Source of the DNA: Anaerobutyricum faecale
GTDB lineage: Bacteria > Bacillota > Clostridia > Lachnospirales > Lachnospiraceae
Direction: 5' to 3'
NCBI GenBank assembly: GCA_019119645.1
Contig: DWWR01000067.1
Coordinates: 1-5,413, forward strand
DNA length: 5,413 bases
Made by a program: the position numbers and the translations under genes. The notes under the pieces are model-generated. The model was not told the DNA's origin and did not search any database. It worked only from the letters and a program-made list of their open reading frames with translations. Positions 1 to 5,413 of the stretch are shown piece after piece. The number at the start of each line of letters is the position of its first letter. Position 1 is the stretch's first letter.

Positions 1-1546
1 CCTTTTCGAACTCTTCCATATTTGTAACACGGGACGCTCTTGCTCCCATGGCTTCCGCCAGCTTCACAAAATCCACTTTGTCATTCAAAGTGGTTGCGGA
101 ATAACGTTTTCCATAGAACAGATTCTGCCACTGGCGAACCATTCCCAGCACATGGTTGTTGATGACAACCTCGATCACCGGTACCTCTGACCGGGTGGCA
201 GTGGCGATCTCATTCATATTCATACGGAAGCATCCGTCTCCCGCAATATTGACAACCACCTTATCCGGACATCCGATCTTGGCGCCGATAGCTGCACCCA
301 GACCATATCCCATGGTACCCAGACCGCCGGAAGTCAGGAACTGACGTGGTCTTGTATATTTATAAAACTGTGCTGCCCACATCTGATGCTGTCCCACTTC
401 TGTGGTGATGATGGCATCTCCCTTTGTCATATCATAAATCTTCTCGATGACTCCGGGACCGGAAAGCTGATCCTGATGATAGGTCAGCGGATATTTTTCT
501 TTTAACGCCTGCACGTGCTGAATCCATTCCGGATGATGCTGTTCTTTGATCCGCTTATTAAAAATAGTCAGCACTGCCTTGATATCGCCAACGATGGAAA
601 TATCCACCATGATATTTTTATTGATTTCCGCCGGATCAATATCAATCTGAATAATTTTGGCATTTTTTGCAAATGTTTTGGCATTGCCGTAGACACGGTC
701 GCTGAACCGGCATCCGATGGCAATCAGAACATCTGCCTCAGACACACCGATGTTGGAAGCCTTCGTTCCGTGCATACCAAGCATTCCTGTGTACAGCGGA
801 TCGTCTCCCGGAAAAACTCCCTTACCCATCAGGGTATCGCAAACCGGAGCATCCACTTTTTTCACAAATTCCCTCACCTGTTCGCTGGCATCGGACAGAA
901 CGCAGCCGCCACCCAGCAGGATATAAGGACGTTTCGCCGTGCGGAGCACCTCAGAAGCTTCTTTCATGCTTCTCTCACGGATGGTGTCGCAGACCGGATG
1001 AATCTTCACCGGTTTTACGGACTCAAAATACGTTTTTGCCGCTGTCACATCCTTGGTAACATCAATGAGCACAGGGCCTTTTCTTCCCGACTGCGCGATA
1101 CGGAATGCGTCCCGGATGGTATCCGCCAGCTTTTCAATGTCCTTTACAATATAATTATGTTTGGTTATCGGCATGGTGACGCCTTTGATATCAATCTCCT
1201 GGAAGGAGTCCTTTCCAAGAAGGCTCACTCCGACGTTTGCCGTGATCGCCACCACCGGGATGGAATCCATATAGGCTGTGGCAAGACCGGTAACCAGGTT
1301 GGTTGCTCCCGGTCCGGAAGTTGCCATGCACACGCCGACCTTCCCCGTGGCCCGGGCATAACCGTCCGCCGCGTGGGCTGCGCCCTGTTCATGGGAAGTC
1401 AGAATGTGATGGATTTCACCGCTGTGTTTATATAATTCATCATAAATGTTCAAAATCGCACCGCCCGGATAACCGAAGACGGTATCCACGCCCTGCTCTT
1501 TCAGACATTCAATCACGATTTCTGAACCATTCAGAATCTGTCTCAT
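1..1546 (-). CDS. ilvB: Acetolactate synthase, large catalytic subunit (3' end beyond window)
   Basis: This is the thiamine-diphosphate (ThDP) enzyme of branched-chain amino acid synthesis; it joins two pyruvates, or pyruvate and 2-oxobutyrate, into acetohydroxyacids in the cytoplasm. The reading frame is open for 515 codons from ATG 1546 (MRQILNGSEI) and leaves the window still open; family members run about 550-570 residues, so a short C-terminal tail is missing. The N-terminal ThDP-binding half has FGYPGGA (24-30) and the catalytic glutamate E53 in SHEQGAAHAADGYAR. FQE lies at 115-117. A central FAD-type domain covers roughly 190-330. The C-terminal ThDP domain has GDG at 436-438 and NN at 463-464, giving probable Mg ligands D437 and N464. 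GMVRQWQ with W473 marks acetohydroxyacid synthase rather than other ThDP enzymes. The start has a fair ribosome site 10 nt upstream. It follows ilvD; the regulatory subunit is not visible. IlvB-type identity is secure, isozyme class is not. Confidence 0.96.
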   Translation of the reverse strand, partial: MRQILNGSEIVIECLKEQGVDTVFGYPGGAILNIYDELYKHSGEIHHILTSHEQGAAHAADGYARATGKVGVCMATSGPGATNLVTGLATAYMDSIPVVAITANVGVSLLGKDSFQEIDIKGVTMPITKHNYIVKDIEKLADTIRDAFRIAQSGRKGPVLIDVTKDVTAAKTYFESVKPVKIHPVCDTIRERSMKEASEVLRTAKRPYILLGGGCVLSDASEQVREFVKKVDAPVCDTLMGKGVFPGDDPLYTGMLGMHGTKASNIGVSEADVLIAIGCRFSDRVYGNAKTFAKNAKIIQIDIDPAEINKNIMVDISIVGDIKAVLTIFNKRIKEQHHPEWIQHVQALKEKYPLTYHQDQLSGPGVIEKIYDMTKGDAIITTEVGQHQMWAAQFYKYTRPRQFLTSGGLGTMGYGLGAAIGAKIGCPDKVVVNIAGDGCFRMNMNEIATATRSEVPVIEVVINNHVLGMVRQWQNLFYGKRYSATTLNDKVDFVKLAEAMGARASRVTNMEEFEK

Positions 1547-1556
1547 CTGGTTTCAA

Positions 1557-1562
1557 TCCTTT
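1557..1562 (-). promoter_or_regulatory. Ribosome binding site of ilvB
   Basis: AAAGGA on the minus strand ends 10 nt before ATG 1546. It is moderate in strength and supports the MRQILNG start, which matches the usual acetolactate synthase N terminus. Confidence 0.6.
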
Positions 1563-1578
1563 CCAAAAATACATTTCT

Positions 1579-1610
1579 TCCGGCAGCGGGCGGATGCCCG
1601 CAGCGCCGGA
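1579..1610 (-). other. GC-rich hairpin in the ilvD-ilvB gap
   Basis: On the minus strand TCCGGC (1610-1605) pairs with GCCGGA (1584-1579), and GCGGGC (1601-1596) pairs with GCCCGC (1591-1586). This gives 12 base pairs around a four-base loop, with a small 3/1 internal loop. A short T run (ATTTTT, 1570-1565) lies 8 nt past the stem. That is too far for a textbook intrinsic terminator, and it runs almost into the ilvB ribosome site. I infer a transcript-stability, processing or weak attenuation element between ilvD and ilvB. The structure is seen; the role is not known. Confidence 0.6.
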
Positions 1611-1630
1611 TCTTATCCTCTTATTTTCCA

Positions 1631-1647
1631 AATGTCCCTCAGACATT
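1631..1647 (-). repeat. Small inverted repeat at the ilvD stop codon
   Basis: AATGTC (1647-1642) and GACATT (1636-1631) form a perfect 6-bp inverted repeat around TGAGG, beginning within the ilvD TAA codon. It is AT-rich, has no following T run, and may be chance. Confidence 0.3.
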
Positions 1648-3319
1648 ATTTCAGCTGATTCACATCCAGCACCGCTCCTCTGTTTCCGGAGGTGACGAGA
1701 GCTGCATAGCGAAGCAGATAGCCATCTTTGATCTTTGGTTCTCTCGGCTGCCATTTTGCTTTTCTGGCTGCCATTTCTTCATCAGAGATATCCACGTTCA
1801 GACTGTTATTCGGAATGTCGATCTTAATGATGTCTCCCTCTTCCACCAGAGCGATCGGTCCGCCCACGGCTGCTTCCGGAGAGACATGTCCGATGGAAGC
1901 TCCTCTGGATGCGCCGGAGAAACGGCCGTCTGTGATAAGAGCCACGGAATCTCCCAGTCCCATACCGGCGATAGCAGAGGTCGGATTGAGCATTTCTCTC
2001 ATGCCCGGACCGCCTTTTGGTCCCTCGTAACGGATGACAACCACATCACCAGGAACGATCTTTCCGCCCTTGATAGCCGCGATGGCGTCTTCTTCACAGT
2101 CAAAGACACGGGCCGGTCCTTCGTGAACCATCATCTCCGGTACCACTGCAGACTGTTTTACGATACCGGTATCCGGTGCCAGATTACCTCTGAGGACGGC
2201 AATTCCGCCATGCTCCATATAAGGATTGTCGATCGGACGGATGACTTCCGGATTCTTATTGTATGCATGGGCAATGTTCTCACCGACGGTCTTACCTGTC
2301 ACGGTGATAGCGTCCTCGTAAAGAAGACCTTTTTTGCTCAGCTCATTCATTACGGCATACACGCCGCCAGCTGCATTGAGATCCTCCATGTAAGTCGGAC
2401 CTGCCGGTGCCAGGTGACAGAGGTTCGGTGTCTTCTCGCTGATCTCATTGGCAATGTCCATGTTCAGCTCAATTCCTGCCTCATGGGCGATGGCCGGAAG
2501 ATGCAGCATAGTGTTGGTGGAACATCCCAGGGCCATATCCACTGTCAGACAGTTTAAAAAGGCTTCTCTGGTCATGATATCGCTCGGACGGATATTCTCT
2601 CTGTAAAGATCCATAACTCTCATACCGGCATGTTTTGCCAGACGGATTCTCTCGGAGAATACTGCCGGAATGGTTCCGTTGCCCTGAAGTCCAAGGCCGA
2701 TCACTTCCGTCATACAGTTCATGGAGTTGGCGGTATACATACCGGAGCAGGAACCGCAGGTCGGACATACGTTGTTGACATATTCCTCTACCTTTTCTTC
2801 TGTCATCTTACCGGCCTCATAAGCTCCCACCGCCTCGAACATGGAAGATAAACTTCTCTTGCAGCCATCCACGCGTCCTGCAAGCATCGGGCCGCCGCTC
2901 ACGAAGATCGTCGGCACGTTGATTCTTGCCGCCGCCATCAGAAGACCCGGCACATTTTTATCGCAGTTCGGAATCATCACAAGAGCGTCAAACTGATGGG
3001 CTTTTGCCAGACATTCTGTGGAATCGGCAATCAGTTCTCTTGTAACCAGTGAATATTTCATACCCACATGTCCCATAGCGATACCGTCACAGACCGCGAT
3101 GGCCGGAACAACGATCGGAGTTCCTCCCGCCATGGCAACACCCATCTTTACTGCTTCTGTAATTTTATCCAGGTTCATATGTCCCGGAACAATCTCACTA
3201 TAAGAACTTACCACACCGACCAGCGGACGATCCAGCTCTTCTTTTGTAAAACCCAATGCGTTAAATAAGGAACGATGCGGCGCCTGCTGCATTCCTTTTT
3301 TTACATTATCACTTCTCAT
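1646..3319 (-). CDS. ilvD: Dihydroxy-acid dehydratase
   Basis: IlvD removes water from 2,3-dihydroxy-isovalerate and 2,3-dihydroxy-3-methylvalerate, giving the 2-oxoacid precursors of valine (and leucine) and isoleucine. The protein is 557 residues, the usual length of the compact bacterial and archaeal form. It matches IlvD/Edd dehydratases throughout: PNCDKNVPG with C119, CPTCGSCSGMYTANSMNC with C185, C188 and C191, and the active-site loop DGRFSGASRG at 464-473, whose S468 is the likely catalytic serine. The cysteine of oxygen-stable [2Fe-2S] enzymes (the 'PCN' position) is replaced by VPGH (44-47), as in the oxygen-labile E. coli enzyme. This suggests a [4Fe-4S] cluster and an anaerobe. 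ATG 3319 (MRSDNVKKGMQQAPHRS) is preferred over GTG 3322 because GGAGG sits 8 nt upstream and the product begins like other clostridial IlvDs. It lies 33 nt after leuB and is probably cotranscribed with it. Confidence 0.98.
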   Translation of the reverse strand: MRSDNVKKGMQQAPHRSLFNALGFTKEELDRPLVGVVSSYSEIVPGHMNLDKITEAVKMGVAMAGGTPIVVPAIAVCDGIAMGHVGMKYSLVTRELIADSTECLAKAHQFDALVMIPNCDKNVPGLLMAAARINVPTIFVSGGPMLAGRVDGCKRSLSSMFEAVGAYEAGKMTEEKVEEYVNNVCPTCGSCSGMYTANSMNCMTEVIGLGLQGNGTIPAVFSERIRLAKHAGMRVMDLYRENIRPSDIMTREAFLNCLTVDMALGCSTNTMLHLPAIAHEAGIELNMDIANEISEKTPNLCHLAPAGPTYMEDLNAAGGVYAVMNELSKKGLLYEDAITVTGKTVGENIAHAYNKNPEVIRPIDNPYMEHGGIAVLRGNLAPDTGIVKQSAVVPEMMVHEGPARVFDCEEDAIAAIKGGKIVPGDVVVIRYEGPKGGPGMREMLNPTSAIAGMGLGDSVALITDGRFSGASRGASIGHVSPEAAVGGPIALVEEGDIIKIDIPNNSLNVDISDEEMAARKAKWQPREPKIKDGYLLRYAALVTSGNRGAVLDVNQLK

Positions 3320-3327
3320 CACTATTA

Positions 3328-3332
3328 CCTCC
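3328..3332 (-). promoter_or_regulatory. Ribosome binding site of ilvD
   Basis: A perfect GGAGG core lies 8 nt before ATG 3319 and 5 nt before the in-frame GTG 3322. Both spacings are workable. The ATG is favoured by codon type and by family alignment; the difference is one residue. Confidence 0.85.
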
Positions 3333-3352
3333 AGTTTCCAATATACTGTGTT

Positions 3353-4435
3353 TTATATTCTGGCCGCGATCAGGTCACCCATCTCTTTGGTTCCCACTTC
3401 TTTCATGCCTTCTGACATGATATCTCCTGTGCGGTAGCCGTCTTTCAATACCTGCTTCACTGCCCGTTCCACATCATCTGCGGCCTCATCCATGTTGAGG
3501 GAATACCGCAGCAGCATTGCCGCTGATAAGATTGTCGCAATCGGATTCGCCAGATTCTTTCCGGCAATATCCGGCGCGGAACCGTGGCTTGGTTCATACA
3601 GACCAAAACTTCCTTCTTTCAGGCTGGCGGAAGACAGCATTCCGATCGATCCGGTCACCATGCTGGCCTCGTCAGACAAAATATCACCAAACATATTTTC
3701 CGTTAAGATCACATCAAACTGTTTTGGATCTCTCACCAGCTGCATAGCGCAGTTGTCCACCAGCATGTGTTCCAGAGTAACCTCCGGATAATCCTCTGCC
3801 ACCTCGTTCACCACTTTTCTCCAGAGTCTGGAGCTGTCCAGCACGTTTGCTTTATCGACGCTGGTCACTTTCTTTCTTCTCTTCATGGCAATCTCGAAAG
3901 CGCGGATGGCAATGCGGCGGATCTCATTCTCATTGTAGCAGAGAGTGTCCGTTGCCTTCAGTACGCCATTCTCTTCCACAGTTTCTCTGGCTCCGAAATA
4001 CAGGCCTCCTGTCAGCTCCCGCATGACCACCAGATCAAATCCGTCTCCAATGATATCTTCCCGAAGCGGGCAGGCGTCCTTTAACTCCTCATACAGATAT
4101 GCCGGACGCATATTGGCGAATAATCCCAGGCCTTTGCGGATAGCAAGAAGCCCCGCCTCCGGTCTTAAATCCGCCGGAAGCTTATACCACGGTGAAGTGT
4201 TGGTATCTCCTCCGATAGAACCCATCAGCACTGCATCACAGCTCTTTGCCGTCTCCAGAGCTTCCTCTGTCAGAGGCCTGCCATGTACGTCAATGGATGC
4301 TCCTCCCAGAAGAATCTCTGTATATTCCAATTCTTTTGAATATTTTTCTGCAACCTTATTCATTACCTTGAGTGCTTCGGCAACAATCTCCGGGCCAATG
4401 CCGTCGCCCCGAATGACGCCAATCTTGTAACTCAT
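3353..4435 (-). CDS. leuB: 3-isopropylmalate dehydrogenase
   Basis: LeuB oxidises and decarboxylates 3-isopropylmalate to 2-oxoisocaproate with NAD+, the last step of leucine synthesis before transamination. From ATG 4435 the product is 360 residues (MSYKIGVIRGDGIGPEIV), the normal length. By alignment with the Thermus enzyme the substrate and metal residues are all present: R100, R110, R139 (in VVMRELTGGLYFG), Y146, K195, and D227, D251 and D255. The signature NMFGDILSDEASM is at 247-259. EPSHGSAPDIAG (281-292) carries D289, the residue linked to NAD+ rather than NADP+ use. The RELTGG segment separates it from isocitrate and tartrate dehydrogenases. The frame stays open upstream to GTG 4564, but that 43-residue extension is Lys/Arg-rich, unlike LeuB, and has no ribosome site. 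It is the first gene after the promoter. Confidence 0.97.
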   Translation of the reverse strand: MSYKIGVIRGDGIGPEIVAEALKVMNKVAEKYSKELEYTEILLGGASIDVHGRPLTEEALETAKSCDAVLMGSIGGDTNTSPWYKLPADLRPEAGLLAIRKGLGLFANMRPAYLYEELKDACPLREDIIGDGFDLVVMRELTGGLYFGARETVEENGVLKATDTLCYNENEIRRIAIRAFEIAMKRRKKVTSVDKANVLDSSRLWRKVVNEVAEDYPEVTLEHMLVDNCAMQLVRDPKQFDVILTENMFGDILSDEASMVTGSIGMLSSASLKEGSFGLYEPSHGSAPDIAGKNLANPIATILSAAMLLRYSLNMDEAADDVERAVKQVLKDGYRTGDIMSEGMKEVGTKEMGDLIAARI

Positions 4436-4444
4436 CTGCTTCAT

Positions 4445-4450
4445 CCCTTT
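4445..4450 (-). promoter_or_regulatory. Ribosome binding site of leuB, decides the start
   Basis: AAAGGG lies 9 nt before ATG 4435 but directly abuts another in-frame ATG at 4444 (MKQMSYK). Spacing therefore picks 4435. The alternative would add only three residues. Confidence 0.65.
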
Positions 4451-4505
4451 CTCTTTTCTGGTTTTCTGCTGCCGGATGCTCTTCCCGTTCTCTTCTTTCC
4501 TTATA

Positions 4506-4538
4506 TGCCGCGTCCGGAAAAGGATCCCGGACGCCGCA
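4506..4538 (-). other. Hairpin in the leuB 5' leader
   Basis: GCGTCCGG (4534-4527) and CCGGACGC (4517-4510) are perfectly complementary around a nine-base loop. After a single G-G mismatch the stem continues with TGC (4538-4536) and GCA (4508-4506), giving 11 pairs. It lies in the leader between the predicted promoter and leuB. The sequence after it is A/G-rich (TATAAGGAAAG), with no T run, so it is not an intrinsic terminator as it stands. A regulatory or mRNA-protecting structure is an inference. It also sits inside a possible 15-codon ORF (4548-4501). Confidence 0.65.
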
Positions 4539-4591
4539 CGAACATCATTTTTATGTAAAAGCACCGGATATACAGATACTCACAGTTAATA

Positions 4592-4620
4592 ATCATATCT
4601 CATTTTCCCATCATAATCAA
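4592..4620 (-). promoter_or_regulatory. Predicted sigma-A promoter of the leuB-ilvD-ilvB operon
   Basis: On the minus strand TTGATT (-35, 4620-4615) and TATGAT (-10, 4597-4592) are separated by exactly 17 bp of AT-rich sequence. Each hexamer is close to the TTGACA and TATAAT consensus. Transcription would start near 4585, giving a leader of about 150 nt before leuB. The heptamer TGATTAT occurs twice here (4619-4613 and 4595-4589, 24 bp apart), and AATCA-T-TGATT (4625-4615) is a short palindrome over the -35 box. These could be operator half-sites, but AT-rich chance repeats are possible. Confidence 0.7.
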
Positions 4621-4667
4621 TGATTTTTGCAGGTTTTTCATGATACTTCTTTCATTTTATAAGATTT

Positions 4668-5408
4668 TTACTGGTTTTTTTCCAATTTTTTCTGAATATC
4701 TGAAAGAAACTCTTCCCAGGCATCCTCGTGACGGACAAAATAAAGAGGACATAACTTCCCGGTCACATCATAATGGCGGATGACATCCGACGACGAAAGA
4801 CCGTAAGTGGCACACAGCCAGGCAGTCAGTTTCACCAGAGAACGGTACGTTTTTTTCGTAAACTTTCCATTCTCTTTTCTGTGACAGCACTCAATGGAAA
4901 TCGTATCCGAATTCCTCTCATTGGACGCGTAGGAAATCTCATCGAGAGGAATACACTGGATAATCTCTCCGTCCAATCCTATGATAAAATGGCTGCTCGC
5001 CTTTGTCAGATGAGTATCTTTCAGATTCTCAAAATAATTTCTGTTCTCCTCGGCAGTGGAACCTGCGTTGGCCACATAATGGACCACAATGCCATTGACC
5101 TGTTCCAGAGGGATACCGCTGCGGCTGTAAGGATTCTCCACAATAAAATCCTGAATGATCTCCGGTCTGCCGCAGGGTCCCTCCTCCGCAGGAAGGATCT
5201 GATAATCGTCACCGGCGGAAATCTCCCGCTGCACTGTGCCGGGTTCTCTCCTTGCGAAAGGATTCCAGCGGATCGCATGGCCAAACACTGCCACTGCCAG
5301 AGACAGCATGCAGATGGTCCCGGCAATCTCCAGATTTTTCCGGGTAAAGATCCCCTGTTTCCTTGTTTTCCCTGTTTTTCTTATAGGGTGTTTTTTGAGT
5401 TTTATCAT
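4668..5408 (-). CDS. Membrane-anchored N-acetylmuramoyl-L-alanine amidase (Amidase_2, CwlA-like)
   Basis: This enzyme should cleave the bond between N-acetylmuramic acid and the stem-peptide L-alanine in peptidoglycan, outside the membrane. The product is 246 residues. A very basic N terminus (1-27, many Lys/Arg) precedes one hydrophobic span (about 28-46), giving a signal-anchor with the enzyme outside; no lipobox or clear signal-peptidase site is evident. A short linker leads to the amidase domain (about 85-240). Zinc ligands fit the T7-lysozyme/CwlA pattern: H110 in VVHYVA, H212 and C220 in RHYDVTGKLCP, with K218 six residues after H212, as in T7 lysozyme. E173 in SIECC is a likely catalytic acid. 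ATG 5408 is chosen because it begins the basic anchor, but only 5 nt upstream are visible. No ribosome site can be checked and the frame is not closed, so a longer protein is possible. No clear terminator follows it before the leuB promoter. Confidence 0.9.
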   Translation of the reverse strand: MIKLKKHPIRKTGKTRKQGIFTRKNLEIAGTICMLSLAVAVFGHAIRWNPFARREPGTVQREISAGDDYQILPAEEGPCGRPEIIQDFIVENPYSRSGIPLEQVNGIVVHYVANAGSTAEENRNYFENLKDTHLTKASSHFIIGLDGEIIQCIPLDEISYASNERNSDTISIECCHRKENGKFTKKTYRSLVKLTAWLCATYGLSSSDVIRHYDVTGKLCPLYFVRHEDAWEEFLSDIQKKLEKNQ

Positions 5409-5413
5409 ATCGT

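Noticed and set aside
515..1435. Long plus-strand ORF of 306 codons
   Set aside because: It lies wholly antisense to ilvB, has low-complexity His/Arg/Cys-rich composition unlike a folded family, and ilvB is unmistakable on the other strand. Long mirror ORFs are common opposite biased codons.
1509..1754. Minus-strand ORF of 81 codons bridging ilvD and ilvB, including an ATG overlapping the ilvD stop (TAATG)
   Set aside because: It overlaps the ilvD C terminus and the ilvB start, has no ribosome site at the TAATG, and its middle simply translates the hairpin. Its sequence resembles no ilv small subunit.
1886..2557. Plus-strand ORF of 223 codons
   Set aside because: Antisense to the conserved ilvD core; no recognisable domain and no independent signal of expression.
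4436..4564. N-terminal extension of leuB from GTG 4564 (43 extra residues)
   Set aside because: No ribosome site, Lys/Arg-rich non-family sequence, and it includes the leader hairpin; ATG 4435 gives the standard LeuB length and start.
4436..4591. Leucine or isoleucine T-box riboswitch
   Set aside because: The leader is too short and the conserved antiterminator core (AGGGTGG...ACCGCG type) is absent, as is a terminator with a U run.
4598..4680. Intrinsic terminator after the amidase gene
   Set aside because: A- and T-rich runs are present, but no stable stem directly followed by a T run was found on the minus strand.
4686..4700. CodY-like box (TTTTTTCTGAATATC)
   Set aside because: Four mismatches to the 15-base consensus, inside the amidase coding end and some 65 bp or more upstream of the -35 box; weak enough to be chance in AT-rich sequence.

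Overview
The window looks like chromosomal DNA of an anaerobic, gut-type Firmicute, most likely a Lachnospiraceae/Clostridia relative. Supports are the style of the proteins (short IlvD with the clostridial-type 'AVCDGIAMGH' segment, CwlA-like membrane-anchored amidase), GGAGG-type ribosome binding sites and mid-range GC. The genus cannot be fixed by eye. All convincing genes lie on the minus strand, so reading order is from high to low coordinates.

First in reading order (5408-4668) is a single-span, membrane-anchored zinc N-acetylmuramoyl-L-alanine amidase (Amidase_2 fold). A 232-nt gap follows (4667-4436). It holds a good sigma-A-type promoter and a leader of about 150 nt with a strong GC-rich hairpin. 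Then come leuB (3-isopropylmalate dehydrogenase, 4435-3353), ilvD (dihydroxy-acid dehydratase, 3319-1646) and the first 515 codons of ilvB (acetolactate synthase large subunit, from 1546, cut by the window edge). The leuB-ilvD gap is 33 nt. The ilvD-ilvB gap is 99 nt and carries a second strong hairpin.

The three metabolic genes form a branched-chain amino acid operon. IlvB condenses pyruvate (or pyruvate plus 2-oxobutyrate) to acetohydroxyacids. IlvD dehydrates the later dihydroxyacids to the 2-oxoacid precursors of valine and isoleucine. LeuB oxidises 3-isopropylmalate on the leucine branch. The small regulatory subunit, ilvC, leuA, leuC and leuD are not in the window. The amidase is probably an unrelated neighbour in cell-wall turnover, because a promoter separates it from leuB.

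I found no new defence, mobile or otherwise exotic system here. The parts most worth a second look are non-coding: the leuB leader with its hairpin and overlapping 15-codon ORF, the repeats around the promoter, and the ilvD-ilvB hairpin. I see no tRNA, rRNA, CRISPR array, insertion sequence or classical T-box.
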